Assembly (NCBI GenBank): GCA_037367405.1
Contig: JAZKJV010007254.1
Location: 110,882 to 174,881, forward strand
DNA length: 64,000 nt
Direction: 5' to 3'
Source: Ottelia alismoides
Taxonomy: Eukaryota; Streptophyta; Magnoliopsida; Alismatales; Hydrocharitaceae
The notes beneath the pieces were generated by a model. That model saw only the letters and a program-made list of their open reading frames with translations, was not told the origin of the DNA and searched no databases. Every line of letters begins with the position of its first letter. The stretch's first letter is position 1. Shown here one piece after another: positions 22,601 to 35,730 of the stretch. Made by a program: the position numbers and the translations under genes.

Positions 22601-23978
22601 GTGTCTTCTATTTCTTCTGATGATCCACAAATATTATTATGTTGGTTCTCCATTTCGACCATGTGATTAATCTGCATTAAAAAATACATATAATTATATA
22701 TAGTGGAGCTTTGGAAACGTAGGCAAATATTTGTAATGTATCCTAAGCATTAATATGATCCACAAACTTTCAGAAAGAACCAAATCACATAGAAAACAAA
22801 CAAACTTCAACTTAGGATCATGGACTCATGAAGTCATTCTACAAAATAATCTCAAATAAACGTGCACGTCCTACAATTCTAAAATTAAACATGTCAATTT
22901 TTTTCAGCACAAAAATCCCTCGAGGGTCTGTATATGCATATGAAATCAACATAAGATACACTTGACAAAAAGGACCATGCATCATATAATTTCAGAATTC
23001 GTGCTTATCACAGTAATTGAATATGATTAATATAATTCTATTCAAAACTCGAGAAGGATATGAATTCAAAATAAAAATTATAATATCTGAAACTTTACAC
23101 CATCACACAGTCAACATTAAGTTCTAAGTCATCTACATAATCTTCAGTTAACAAAAAAATCAAGAATAAGAAGTCAAGGTTTATTATTAGTACCTTTCAA
23201 AAATCTGTAGATGTTGAAGCTTGGAACCGCAAATGCACAAGGAATGCTGTAAATGCATCATGATAACATCCTAACGGCAATCCAACTGGGCGTGTTATCG
23301 TCGATACCAGATCCAAAATTCCAAATGCTCGTTTGGACTTTTTTTTGGAATGCAAAGTTTTGTGTTAAGACAACGAGACCTGCTCTCTTCAAATTTATAA
23401 AGCAAAGACATCTTAACGGAATTCCCCTTTATTTAGTTGAACACGTGATTGGATTTGGCATGATTGTCATCCATATGTAGCATGAAATTAATGTATTCTT
23501 TAAATTCTAACGTGATTAATGGCCTAATGTGGCAATCCGATTTATATATAAAAGCTAACAAATAAGAATATTCATGTTTGAGTCAGCGAATCTATGATGA
23601 TTAATTTGAAAGATGGGAACCGTGTGATTAGGAAAGAGGCACAATAAATCGAAAATCAAGGAATGACATTGGTAATTAACGGTGGATAAAATTGAGTGCT
23701 TATATTGCATATTTTTTTTAAAATATTTGTATTTTAATTTTGTTGAAACAGAGAAATAGACATACGTATATAATCATTTATTTATATATTTAGCTAACGG
23801 GTTCGAGGCGGATTCGGGTTCGGATACCCATCGAGAAATCCCAAACTGAACCCAAACACGCATGGGTAATGGTTTTTAAACCCAGACCCATTTAAAATTA
23901 AATGGGATGGGTTTTGGGTACCTAAATGGAGCGGATTCGGATCGGATACCCAATGGGTACTCCCAAATTGACATGGGA
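19637..23978 (-). mobile_element. hAT-family DNA transposon, decayed
   Basis: Both ends carry the subterminal words typical of plant hAT elements: GGGTATCC / GGATACCC and GGGTACC repeats at 19640-19800 and, inverted, at 23795-23970. The left end starts TAGGGATGTCA; the right end reads TTGACATGGGA, an imperfect inverse. I could not find a matching 8-bp target duplication, so the outer edges are approximate. The transposase gene lies at 20475-22662. About 900 bp between its start and the right end (22663-23794) is AT-rich and non-coding. Confidence 0.75.
20475..22662 (-). pseudogene. hAT transposase (BED zinc finger, RICESLEEPER-like), broken
   Basis: Minus strand from ATG 22662. A BED finger (EVWNRF ... 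CNYCKLQLG ... GTKHLHNHL) is followed by the hAT catalytic region (AITSDLWTS, ITCHFIDDSW, then CCAHILNLIVKDGL and CKTRWNST). The C-terminal dimerisation domain has IPVSTVASESAFSTSGRVLS and a short last exon KIIDLYQLVGED. A normal GT-AG intron appears between the KILR and FAYVPCPH blocks (about 21895-21974) and another before the last exon. Faults: a lost A in an A-run before the BED finger, a frameshift before CGDLFHMRCCAH, and in-frame stops near 21340 and 21113. The enzyme would excise and reinsert hAT DNA in the nucleus, but this copy cannot make it. Confidence 0.85.
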
Positions 23979-25794
23979 GGTGTAAGTTTGTAAGAGGACT
24001 TGGCATAGTCTCTCACTTTAGAGTGATTATTCAATTGATCGAGCTATTATCTACATTGCTTATTGATTAGCACGTGAGTGGAGGTTTAAATATTAGCACA
24101 TTAATGGTTCTTTTGGCTAGTGGGAGATTATTGGACATAAGTACCCAAGGAGAACCATTATTCAATAAAAAAGTTATTCTGAAATGAAGAACATAGTTTG
24201 CATAATAGGTACCTTCATACAGTTAAGGTTATGTATCATAGCCATAGTGATAGTATATATCTGTTGATCTAAATGTTGGATCATAAAGGTTGGTGCAATG
24301 TTGAGTATGAAAGGGTTAGACTGAGGACTCAACAACACCATCAAGTGACTATCAAGAAAGGATCTCCAGCTTGAGAAGGAGATGGCAATATTTACTCTAA
24401 TTGAGATCCGATTAAACTCTCGATGTAGGTCCTCTATACATGAATAAAGATTTGAAGGTGCCGAATGAGTTAGATCAAGGCATTAACTTAGAGATATTGA
24501 GATAACTAAGACCTATATCGTATGTTGTCATGATACATGCATGCATCCTCTGGCCGAATACATGTCAATTACTATATGTTTGAGTATGTATATTTGGTAG
24601 ACCATTAGATTGATGTCATCATCGAGATCTATACACCTACGTGTTGGTATGCATATAAGGGCATATGATTAATATGATCTCTCATAAAGATCATACAAGT
24701 TAACTACTAAAAAGCATGAGCTCGCTTATGAGATATTAGTATAAACCAAATTCCAAAGGTAATATCTTGTTTTGGAAACTAGATATGACTTGAGGTATGT
24801 TACCTGCTTTTGGAAAGCATATGGTAGTAACTAACTCCGAAATTATTGAATGAGAAACTTACTGATAAAATCATGAAGGAGACATCCCAAAATAGAATAC
24901 GAACTTTGGGTTTAATATACAGTCATCCAGTATACATGATGCACGAGTATTGGGAATACTCGAATGTGATGTAATATTAATCGATTGTATACCAAGACAC
25001 TTTCATTAGTGGTGAATCATATTTGAATTTTAGTGAATATGCTTAATAGACTTGTTATCCAATCTCAGTCTTAAAGTTGGACATAATCTGAATTGGATTA
25101 AGAAACAATGAGAATATTGTTTACACAAGATTAGACGTCTCTAAGAGGTCCTCTAGATCTGGATATGAGATTGGATTTAATTATCACAATACATGACATA
25201 TATAATCTCACTGGCCTTATCTCTAAATATTTGTGAAGAAGGCACACTATCCACGAAAGGGTTCATGAATTAATCTTAAAATATGCATTAAAATGACGAG
25301 TAAAGAGAAAAATTAGGATGGTTAAATTAGATTTAATTTTCTTGAAAAAATTTATCCTGGATAATGTTATATTAGTACTCCAAAAATAATGTGGATAAGA
25401 TTCACATTATCTTGAAATATGTGCAGAGAGGCATCTAAGATAATTAAATTGAATTTAATTGATTTAGATTAGATTAATGTGGATAGTAATATCTACAATA
25501 ATCTGGGATAATGTTTATGAGATACGCATTATCATATTGAGACTTTATCGTGAATAGAATTCACAAATTAAATGTTAATATGAACTGGATTCACATTTTA
25601 CAAAATTAATGTAAACATGATTTAAATTTAGTTTTGAACCAATGAATATGATTTATACTTTTCAATGACTAATTTGTAATTGTTACAAATTATTAAATTT
25701 GAAATCAAATAAATGAATAAAGATTTGGTGATAAGAAAGATTATAACCAACTTATTGAAATAAAAATGAAAAGGAGATGAATCCTAAAGGGTTT

Positions 25795-25827
25795 GGACGT
25801 ACATGGTGGGGACCACCATGCACGTCC
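25795..25827. repeat. 15-bp inverted repeat with 3-base loop
   Basis: GGACGTACATGGTGG (25795-25809) pairs with CCACCATGCACGTCC (25813-25827) with one mismatch. A strong hairpin in otherwise AT-rich DNA. Confidence 0.7.
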
Positions 25828-26081
25828 ATCCATAAGTATTAATCCATTTTTTATTTTTCTTTTTTATTAAATTATTCATTGGAAATTTAATTGGATAAAT
25901 TAAATTGCTAGTTTGTTATCAATACTAATCCTTACCCTATTAGAGGTTGGCTAACACATTTAATCTTAGCCATTTATTGGATTGTCGTGACTCAATCCCG
26001 ACGGTTTAATTAGAGTAAAAGGAGAATCATAACATGCCTTACTTTTATTCAAGAAAATATACACATTTGTAAATCAATAAG

Positions 26082-26101
26082 TCTCTCTCTCTCTCTCTCT
26101 C
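26082..26101. repeat. (CT)n microsatellite
   Basis: Ten CT units followed by further pyrimidine-rich sequence. Confidence 0.9.
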
Positions 26102-26759
26102 GGTCTCCCTCTCTCCCTACATGCCACCCTCTTCCTCTTCATGTGGTTGTGTCCCTGCCATAGGGATGATGACATACACGTCCAGGTCGTCCCCTCATAG
26201 ACATGCATTCGTTAAGTTGTCAGATTGGTTTGACCAATCCCACGTAGAGGATTTTCCTCTTTAGTGTTTCGTGCTATAGAAGAAGGAAGAGAATTTTGTA
26301 CGATTAAATTAGGAACGAGGACATGAAGATTATCTTGTTGGATAAGGGGAAGCACGTAGTTCATTTCCTTGCTCGCAAACTGTTATTTCCGTTAGATCGA
26401 ATTTGAGACAAGAGGTTTCTTACTTTAGAGACTTTAAAGATCATGGTCACGTTTGAAAGGTACCTCTATTTACACATGTGATGGGACAAGTTGGTAATGA
26501 TTCCTTCCATCGAATTTTTTATTATTTCGATGCTTTCCCGACTTGCACGACGAGTCTGTTTTATTAGATATGATCTGATCTCCATACTTTTGTGACACAC
26601 GAGACCTAACCGCCTCCATTTAGTTCTAGTCGAATATATTTTGAAAAAATATGTGTGATGTGATGTTTATTTCAAAAAATTCTTAATAGGACCAACGATA
26701 TGCTTGCTTGATTTGAACTTCTCATTGTATTATTAACTTGGTATCATAGATACATGTCA

Positions 26760-28092
26760 GTAGATTGTTCATAATTAAGAAATGCCACAGTTCGAAGTCG
26801 CAATCATACTATTGGTTACAAAGCCAAGAAGCCTTTTCCTTTGGACACCAGAGTTACTTTACAGTTCTATTATCTTAGAAATGTTAGCGGTCTTAAGGAC
26901 CCCTTTGTAGTGTCTATCTATATGATTATGATGTTGATCATGATGTTTCCTACAAAGTGAATGTCGATTGATTGGATATATGTGTTCTTCTTTAGATATA
27001 TTTATTGCTGTGCCAACCCGAACATTCTTTGTAAAATGGTGGTGAAGAAAGGTAGATCAGAGTAGATCGGATAACTTGTGATCAGATTCGATAATCTCCT
27101 TGGAGATTCATGCTCAATTTGATGTTGGTTATATTTTTGGTGTTGTTTTGTTTGATCTATAGTCAAACTTTTTTAGATCTATAGATGATGTTAATCTGAG
27201 CGACACAATATCTTAGGGTTAGGATATTTTAGATATGTATGTGGATTAACATAAAGATAATGGTCCAAGGAAGTTATGAACCATGTTAGTGTCCTTGATT
27301 GTGGTACTAAGTTCAGAATTTTCACTGAATCATGTGTAGCTAGTGGTAGAAGGATATGATTTGGTTTGTGGTCACTCTAATGATGTAGCCATATTCATCT
27401 TTGCCAATAGTGAAAGTATGATTGCTAACTTTGGAATGAAGAAGAAAATTGAGCATAACTAGTTTTCTTTTCCGCTACCTACTTACAAGTTATACTTGTC
27501 TGCTTTGTGTTCCTTGGTGATGTATTGCTTCGTGATTAATTGCATCTGCCTAATACTCATGCTAGTAACTAATTAGCTTGTTATTAGATAATGCAATATT
27601 ATCTTGTAACTTGTTTATATACGTACATGCTGCTTATGTTGGATAATTACAACTAAAAATGAATTAAAAGGAAGTCAAGTGGTTGTGATTATTGTGTGGA
27701 TAACACCGTACTTGACATTCATCGAGTTACACATGCAAGACCTATTTCACTTTGTTATAGTCTAAATAACGGGCTTTAACGGGTGAGCTTTAGCTCACTC
27801 AAACTTTGCGGCTTAACTTAAAAATGTTACAGTACAAGAGAAAGGAATTCCATAATATGATAAGAATAGTTGGATTTAATTGATGTATCATACAAGAGTT
27901 TATTGTACTTCTATTTTATGATTTATATAGGAATTTATCATATTATAATTGATTGTGATTGGACATGTAGTATTGGTTGTACTCAATGCCGGATGATTGA
28001 TCTTTGTTAAGTGAAATTATTTATGTAGATTAACTCCTCACATGATGATTGACTGTCTAATGAGGGTTAAGTTGATTAATATCAATGTCGTT
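26760..28092. other. No gene recognised
   Basis: Mixed sequence without a long frame or motif in either strand. It could be the interior of the possible copia-type element starting at 24.1 kb. Confidence 0.4.
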
Positions 28093-29250
28093 GTCACCCA
28101 AATCAACTAGATCGGATATCGAGAAAATTTTTTTAACCCCAAAACAGATCATGCAAATCAAGCACGTGGTATAGCAATTTTATTAAATTGGTATAGCGAT
28201 AAGGAGCATTGCAATAAATTACATAGATGATTCAGAAAATTAAAGGATTTTTATTCTATTTTTAATGGTTTTTAATTTTGTAAGTTTTTTAATTTTTCAA
28301 ATCAATCAAGTAAAACTAAGGAAGAAAATGCTAACCAATACTTCTTTTTGGATTTTCAAATATGAGAAAAATGCGCATAAAATTCAAGTAAAAATATTTC
28401 TGGGTTTTATAGGTTTTATATTTTTATAAGGATTTTTGGAGAATTTTTCAAATGTTTTGGAATTTTCTAAAAATCAAAAATCAAGAAAAGAAATACACAA
28501 TGCATAGTCAGGAGAATTTTGCAATTTTAAAATATACTAGAAGTGCTCAAAACTCTTAGGGATTATTTTTTATTAGAAATTATAAGGAAATATCTACAAT
28601 GAGAAACTTAAAATACCTTTTTCGGATTTTTGGTTGATTTTACAATTAGTTTTTTTAGTGTTTTGCAAAGTTTAGGGTTTTAAAAAAGATAATGACTGAA
28701 ATTTATATAGTAGCTAGACCAAGGTGAAATATACCTATAGTAAATTTTTTTTTTGGAATTTGTGAAACTATTTTCGAATTTTTATGATTTTTCTAAGGCG
28801 AACGTGGACTTTTTAGTTGGTTTTTGAATTTTTAATAATAGAAAATCAAAGTAATTAGGCACATGGAAAATACCACCTAATTAGATACTAGCAGGAGCTA
28901 ATACATATTTTTGGAGGATTTTTAGGGCCAAATTTATATTTATTGCAATTAATAAAAGACAAGATAAAATACAGTGAATCAAGGACCTATCTGCAAATAT
29001 TTTAGTTTAAGGTCCTAAAAATAACACACGATAAAACTATAGAGCCCTTAATGCAATTTGTCCAGCGAAAACATGCGCTACACATGACTATGCATTCACA
29101 GGGACATAAGTACAAATAATAAAAACATCCATTTTGTTTATTAAATAGTGAAAAGCTCAGGATTGAATATGCAAAATACCCACAAAAGCATGCACAGACA
29201 CACGTAACTCTGACTCGATTGGACTAAAATGCAAATCTTAAAATCAAATT
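28093..29250 (-). other. Probable partial LTR of gypsy element A
   Basis: AT-rich DNA beginning TGTCACCC, on the expected side of element A for its 3' LTR. GCGATAAGGAGCA at about 28195 loosely resembles the GGGTCAA-CA-AAGGAG word seen near the LTR ends of B, C and D. The LTR start next to a polypurine tract is missing, so a deletion has joined LTR interior to the block at 29265. Confidence 0.35.
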
Positions 29251-29264
29251 ATGAGCTAGTAGAC

Positions 29265-29660
29265 TATCCATATTTTGAAGCATTATTGCAACCCCATGGC
29301 ATCCTGTCGTTAGACCTAAATGCTATTAGACCATGTTGAGATGCACTTCCCTCCATAGAGGAAGATGGATGGCTCGACTACTTGTTACAAACATGTGTGC
29401 TATCCCAAGCTAAATGATTCTGCCCCCTCACCACCTCATCCATGAAGAGCTACATGTAGAGTGCTTGCCCAAGTTAAGTCCACTGTCTAGAAGGACCACG
29501 TGTGCATTGTTAAGTATTCTACTTGGACCAATCAAGATGACATGTGAACATAGTCTTGTGGACTCAAAGAATTAAGTCACTAGTACAAGAAAAGTCTCAA
29601 CTCCAGTTCCTATAAGGTTCCTCTAAAATTAGTTGGATAAAGGTCTTAACCAAGTTCCAT
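29265..29660 (-). other. Shared gypsy 3' non-coding block, copy in A
   Basis: Matches 36390-36780 in C (TTTTGAAGCATTATTGCAACCC, GTTGAGATGCACT-CCCTCC, AGAGGA-GATGGATG, CACATGT words) and, inverted, 48080-48500 in B. It is non-coding in all three. Confidence 0.75.
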
Positions 29661-29699
29661 TTTTCAATTTTATTTCATACTAGTTTAAATGTCAATAAT

Positions 29700-30430
29700 A
29701 TTATGGAAAATGCATATGTATATGCTAGAAAGATTTACAAAACATCTGAAAATAAAGTATATGGCAAAAGTCCTTTTGAAAAGTTTTTCAAAGAATTTTT
29801 ACAAATTTTTATGGTATTTTTAATAAGAAAGAAAAGAAAGTGAGTTTTAAAAAAATATTTACAAGAATATGTACATAGTTACAATGGTTTTATTTACAAG
29901 TTTCATATACAGTTTTTACAAGTAGATTTTATCTACAATAATTTTGTAAAAGGATTTTATACACAAGATTTTATATACAAAGTTTACAAATAAATATAGT
30001 TTTTATTTAAACAGAATTTGCAACACATATATATAGCTACTTGTTATACCTTGAATTTATTATCAATGTGACAAAATATTTTTTTAATATTCAAAAATTT
30101 TCCAAAATATTTTCAAAACCTTTTTCAAAACTATTTTTACAAACTATTTTACAAATCACTTTATAAATAGCTTTTCAAAAAGGTTTTTGCAAACACTTTG
30201 CTTTCACACATTTTACAAACATTTATACTATATACATAATTTTTATACACAAAATAATTTACAAACATTTTACAAAATATTTTTACAAATATTTTACAAA
30301 AATTTGTACAAAAATAAATTTACAAAGTTTTCACAAACATTTTTACAAAAAATGCAAAACTTTTACAAAAGAATTTACACACATTTTTGCAAACATTTTT
30401 ATACTCATTTTATAAACAATAACCATGTTA
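29700..30430 (-). repeat. TTTTACAAA-type low-complexity tract
   Basis: Dozens of loosely periodic TTTACAAA words. A similar tract occupies the same place in B (47700-48060) and, more weakly, in C (36890-37170). The ORF at 30187-30447 is an artefact of the repeat. Confidence 0.75.
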
Positions 30431-30439
30431 TTACCCTCA

Positions 30440-30965
30440 AAGTATGAGTTATGGCTAAAGTATATATATACAATATATACGACACCCTCTATACTTAGCT
30501 CGAACGATGACCTCAGAGTGATCATATAGCGACAAAGGAAGATATAACTCATGTTAAGTATAGATGAATGGAAAGAATCCTATACTATAATGACTCAAAA
30601 GAAGGAAAGAATAAAATGAATAGAAGTTAGTGATCCCCCCTATACTTAGGATCAAGTAGTCCTAAGTATAGAAGACTGTACAACAGGCGAATACCGAGGA
30701 ACATAATGTACGAAATCAGTAACTCGACTTGTCCCCCATATACTTAGGGTGAAAGATACCAAGGTATAGAAAAGAATATCAACAGTTGAGGGGCAAGAAA
30801 GAGAGGAATCAAAGAAAGGAAAAACAGGTATTACCTCCCCTATACTTAGGATCGGATGTTCCTGAGTATAGGTAGCAAAACAGAGGTAATAGAGTGAACA
30901 TATGAATGAAAAATATAAGTTCAACACCCACTTATGCTTAGGATAAACTGCATCCTAAGTATAGT
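30440..30965 (-). repeat. Hairpin and G-tract array of element A
   Basis: On the minus strand five units end in CTAAGTATA followed by a G-rich tract in most. Units lie at about 30485, 30635-30670, 30732-30768, 30836-30871 and 30926-30964. Four have a matching left arm CTATACTTAG or similar. The last unit in element orientation (30485) carries CTCTGAGG-TCATCGTTCGAGC in place of a simple arm and is followed by the TATATATACTTTAGCCATAAC word. Confidence 0.8.
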
Positions 30966-31143
30966 AAAAATCTTATGACGAGGAATTGAGTGTTAAACAA
31001 AATGAATGAATGAATGATATAGCCAGTATGGATATACAAAGAAGCATAAAGAAGTATAAATCAACTATGAGATGCATAAGATGAGAGTCACGGAACACAT
31101 ATCATACTTAGTGAATAGGTGCACCATCAACGATCAATGGATC

Positions 31144-32310
31144 ATGATCAAGAAAGGGCTTCAGGCGTCGACCGTTAACTCGTAAGGTGGACTCAAAAGA
31201 CAACTCAGATATAACAATACTATTGTTGTCATGCACCTTTCTGACCAAGTAAGGACCTTTTCATTTGCTCTATAATTTCTCTAGAAATAATCTTAGTCTA
31301 GCATCAAATAGACATACTTTTTGATCATGCTTAAACTATTTATAGCTGATATGAGAATCATGCCATATCTTTACTCGGTCCTTATATTGTAGGCTACTTG
31401 AGAAGGTTGTATCTCTAAGCTTCTCTAAGGTTGCCAACTCCGCTCTCCTCTGATCTCCTATACTCTCAACATCCAAAAATATATCAGCGACTTCCCAAAT
31501 TGACTTATGCTTAATCTCAATAGGAAGTGGCATGGCTTGCCATAAAAAGCCAGAAAGGAGATATACCCAGAGGTGTCTTGAAGGATGTCCTATAGGCCCA
31601 CAAGACCGAATCCAAAAACAGTGATCAATCCTTTCGATTTGGGCAGACAATCTTATGCAATATAATCTTGATCTCCCTATTTGAAACCTCAATAAGACCA
31701 TTCTTCTATGGATTATATGGAGTGGCAACTCCATGGTCTATGTTTAACTCGTTAGCAAGGGTCCTTACCTTGTCATTGATAAAATGAGTCCTACTGTCAA
31801 AAATCATAACTCTAGGAACCTCAAACCATGATATGATATTCCTCCTTAAGAATCTGCAAACAGTCCTCACATCAACAGCTAGGGGCGGGGATGGCCTCAA
31901 CCCAACGACTCACATAATCCACAACCAACAAAATGTACCTGAATCCCTAACTCTTAGGGAATGGGCCCATAAAATCGATGCCCCATGCGTCAAAAACCTC
32001 ACAGAATGAATGGGATGCATCGACATCATATCTCTATGACCACAACAACCCATCCCCTGACAGTCAATACACTGCTTTATGACTTCAACTAAATCCTTGA
32101 AGAGTGTTGGCCACCAAAGGTCGGATTGGAGCACCTTTTGTGTTGTCTATCTCCCAGAGTGATGTCCTCCTTCCTCAAACTTGTAGCAATAGGTGAGGAC
32201 ACTATGGTACTCCTCCTAAGGAATACACTGATGTCAGACACTATCCCTCCCTTTGTGGTAAAGAGTGGGATCCTCCCAATGGTACAACTTGCCCTTCGCT
32301 AGGTAATGAA
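31144..32310 (-). pseudogene. Gypsy integrase, heavily broken (element A)
   Basis: Blocks in several minus-strand frames: FDAWGIDFMGPF, then ILLVVDYVSRWVEAIPA, CIDCQGMG from the zinc finger, and FYGKPCH from the C-terminal region. They are in the order of Athila integrase. At least ten stops or frameshifts interrupt them. No function remains. Confidence 0.75.
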
Positions 32311-32341
32311 CCTCGGATCTAGCCTTTTAATGTTCTCTATT

Positions 32342-35300
32342 TGACTATTTCGTTGCAGTCGAATAAATCCGGATCGATCAAAAATAACCGCACAAATCGA
32401 TGAATCGTCGAATGAGTTTAATATGCGATTTTATGTTTGTTTAACCTGGGCAAGCCCCAGGGTCAACTCAAGGAGGCAAAGGAACATCTCAGGATCAGAT
32501 TAGATGGATTAGATTGCTGTTTTCCAAAGTGAGATTTTTTTCTTATTTTTTTATGTAATAAAATGCCAAATGCAATGATGCGAATGAACTAGGTGATTAA
32601 GAAAAGCAACAACTTAGCCAAATTTAATTTTAAAATGCAATTAATCCAAATTGACCAAATTGTATTGTTTTCTATAAACCTAATTCAGCGATTAATGCAA
32701 AATGGTTTTTTTTGGAATTTTTGGATTTAAAATGCACACATGAAAAATGCAAACCTTTTTGGGGTTTTTATGTAATTTTTTGTGCAAATGATATGCAAAA
32801 ATTATGAAAAATTTACTGGAAGATAAACATGATGAAATTAAGCTACTAATGTTTTTAGACTTTTCTGACACTTTTTGATTTTTTTAATGAATTTTTTATT
32901 GAAAATAGATTAATTGTGAGTTTTTAATTCCTAATTAACCTACTAAATCAAATTATCTATAAACTATTTATCTCAAATAGATATTTTAATAAGGAATCCA
33001 GGAGAGTTGAAATTTCTCAAAAATCTTATTCGTGGAATTAATTAAAAATCAATTACATAAATCACTCTATAATTTATTTTATGCACAAGATAACTCCAAA
33101 TTGGACGAAATTTGGAAAGTAACTAAATCACACTTAGACGCATCATTCATAATTTTTTCGCAATTTTTGGAGCAATAAATGAATATGTGCGAATTTGAGA
33201 GCTTAAATGGGTAAAATATCACTGATTTTCAATCTCTGATTTTTAATAAATAATATAATGCTCACAAAAATGCAAATAAATAGCAACAAGATAAATAATT
33301 AATTTCTCTACAACATATTATTTTTTTGATTAAAAATTGATGCAAAACTAATATCCAAATTAATGCTCGAAGACAGGGGTGTCTTTGCAATACATAATTG
33401 AAATTGAACCAAGTCAAACTGTGCCTAAGGGCACTTTTGAAAATGGAAAAAATAGAATGGACTTAAAATGCAATTTTCACAAATGTAATAAAAAATACCT
33501 TCGTTGGTTTCTAACTTGGAACCCAAGTTAGGTCAGGGCACGTAGAGAGGGGGCAGCGGCGTTGGGCGAGGTGGCGCGCGTCGCGGCGGACGGGCGGAGG
33601 GCGGTGCGGTTCACCGCGACGGCGCTACGGCCGTGCCAGTGGCGACGCACGCAGAGGGGGCATACGACGGGTCGGGGAAGGCGGCAACGTGTCGTGGCCA
33701 ACGGCGCGGGGCAGAGGCCACGCGCGAGGCGCGCGGTGGCTTGCCGCTGAGGATGCGCGGGCGGGATGGTGCTTCTAGAGGCTGGAGGCTTCGCACCGCC
33801 GCGGGGTGGATGGTGCAGGTCACGGCCTGATGGGCAGCGTGGAGGACGTCAAGAAGGAGCGCGCGGCTGCGGCGGGCGGAGCGGCGGTGCGCGGGTGCGT
33901 CTGCTGGCATCGGGGTGCCTGGAGGCGTCTTGGAGGGGTGCGGGCAGGATGGCGGCAGCGTGACCGACGGTAGGGCTGGCGGCGGGAAGAGCGCTCCAGG
34001 AGCGCGAGGCGGAGGACAGCTTCTTGGTTGGGGTAGGCGGAGGGCAGCGCCGGCCAGGGGCGGAGCAGCCGGCGGCGGCGGTGGCTGCCGCGGACGTGGA
34101 GACAGGGGGCGGTGGTGCCGCTTCTCCAGTTTTATTTTTTTGTATTTTCTTTTGCAATTTTTTTGTATTTTCTTTGTAAATAGCAAATAGTGGTAGAAAT
34201 GAAAAAAATGGTGAATGTGGTGCTTTGGTGATAGTGATGATGGTGGTGGTGTGATTTTTATGTGATGATGATAAAGCAACAAGGAAGAAAATTTGTTAGA
34301 TAAAAATGAAATGAAAAGGAAAAAGAGAGGGATTACTTACCTGAGATTTTGCCAGGTGGAGCTGCAATGTGCGACTCTCATCATCGTGGCCTCGATCCGA
34401 CTCGGCAAAAAAAATCGAGGGAGCTATACAGCTTGGATGCGGGTGTGACAAGGTCAATCTCTCTACCTCGGATCTCGTCTGTAGGTTGTCGTCGCTCAAC
34501 GTCTAAGGGGGAGTTGTCACCTCACGGCTTAAACGGGGCTCGAACCTCTCTCACCTGTAGAATGGCGGATAGGGATGAATGAAGGAGGAGGGGAGAATAT
34601 AAAGAGGAGGAGGTTGGAGAAGAGATGGAGAAGGTGGAGCTCGTGGGGAGGAGTGGAGGTGGTGCTTGGAGTGAGTGAAGTACGCGGGAGCTTTTCCCGC
34701 AAGTAACGGGAGGTGGTAGAATGAGTTTGGAGAGAGAGAGAAAGAGAGAGAAGAGAAGAGCCTCGGCCGTTGATGAAATACCCTTTCATACAACGGCCCA
34801 AGATGAAGGAGGGAGGTGGCATAAGTGGGTGAATGAGGAGGCGACACGTGGTGTCTACAGGAGCTGCCACGTGTCGCTCCCAGAAAAATCCACAACTAAA
34901 TGCAAAGAAAATTCGAAAAGAAATAATAAAGGAGGTTAAACCAAAAAGTGGTCAATCAAAAGTTGCTCATCTCAACGAGATCTACAACTTTCGTGAAGGG
35001 TCAAAAATCAGAAGAAGTCATCTGTACAAAAATGTATTTTGGGTGGTACCTTATAGATATAAATACCGCATTTCATCTTTTATATTTTTTTATCATTTTT
35101 TTAAAAGAGAGAAAAATCAAACTAAAGTTAGAAAAAAAATATGAAAGGAATATTTACAACTTACTCTAATTTTTTAGATTTTTAATAATTAAGAAAATAA
35201 AAGGATAAAATGAAGGGCAAAACGGTCACTATGTACAATATACAAAAGGGGCCCAAAACCTAAGTTTTGCATACGAGCTCTGATTTTAATGAAATTGATC

Positions 35301-35730
35301 TTGTTTCGAAGATCTTTGAATGTATATTACTTTAAAAGTGAGTAGACCTAATTCGGAGGTTGTATGAGAGAGATATATGCATTTTAAGGTCTAAGTTCTT
35401 CAATTGGGTTTGGGGTTTTATTGGGTAATTTTACAAGTTAGTATTTTTTTGATATTTTTCTTTAATTAGTGTTAGTCATATATACACAATAGAGTTGGTT
35501 CTATTAGATTCAGAGTTAGTATACAAATAAGGTATTTTATCTAATATACATGTGAATATTTACAAGTGAAATTGGCTTCTTATTTTATGCAAATATGAAT
35601 GCTAAAATGCAGATATTATGCTTGAATGCATCAATGCTATTTATGTAAGATAAGGGGAAATATGCTACTATTTACTCGGGAACAAAAGCTCTATTTTCAA
35701 CTTTTAGAGTGATGAATCACATATTCATCA
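32342..35730 (-). repeat. 3' LTR of element C, 3389 bp
   Basis: On the minus strand it starts TGATGAATATGTGATTCATCA at 35730, directly after a polypurine tract, and ends AATAGTCA at 32342. The middle (33540-34130) is very GC-rich, the flanks AT-rich. Near its 3' end lies GTTGACCCTGGGGCTTGCC-like sequence also seen in D. Proline/alanine-rich frames in the GC-rich part are not genes. Confidence 0.8.
34845..34873. promoter_or_regulatory. Paired G-boxes in the C LTR
   Basis: CACGTG at 34845-34850 and 34868-34873, 23 bp apart, inside the imperfect inverted repeat GCGACACGTGGTG ... GCCACGTGTCGC. CACGTG is bound by plant bZIP and bHLH factors (ABA, light). The D LTR has the same arrangement. Confidence 0.6.

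Larger units (their letters stand above)
24118..26740 (+). mobile_element. Possible LTR of a copia-type element
   Basis: AGTGGGAGA at 24119-24127 resembles the polypurine tract of copia elements, and the next bases TTATTGGACATAAG resemble an LTR start of the TGTTGGACATAAG kind. At 26748 TGGTATCATAGA resembles a mutated iMet primer site. Between them there is no coding sequence. If both signals are real, the stretch is one long LTR; one or both may be chance. Confidence 0.3.
29261..32341 (-). mobile_element. Ty3/gypsy (Athila-like) element A, 3' part
   Basis: Minus-strand order: integrase remains, hairpin array, AT-rich tract, shared non-coding block. Its pol is cut at 32341, where the C LTR begins, at a point corresponding to the linker before the integrase zinc finger. 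The upstream part of A must lie beyond C, outside the window. Heavy decay makes A the oldest gypsy layer here. Confidence 0.75.

Noticed and set aside
19637..23978. 8-bp target duplication for the hAT element
   Set aside because: Flanks GCTAAC and GGTGTAAG do not match, so no duplication is claimed.
30187..30447. 86-codon frame with repeating YK-rich residues
   Set aside because: Translation of the TTTTACAAA repeat tract in element A.
30440..30965. Regularly spaced hairpins considered as a CRISPR-like array
   Set aside because: Units are imperfect, loops are not spacers of constant length, the host is a plant, and the units sit in retrotransposon 3' regions.
33611..34282. 223-codon minus-strand Pro/Ala/His-rich frame
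   Set aside because: It lies within the C LTR GC-rich part; the composition explains the open frame, and it has no recognised domain.
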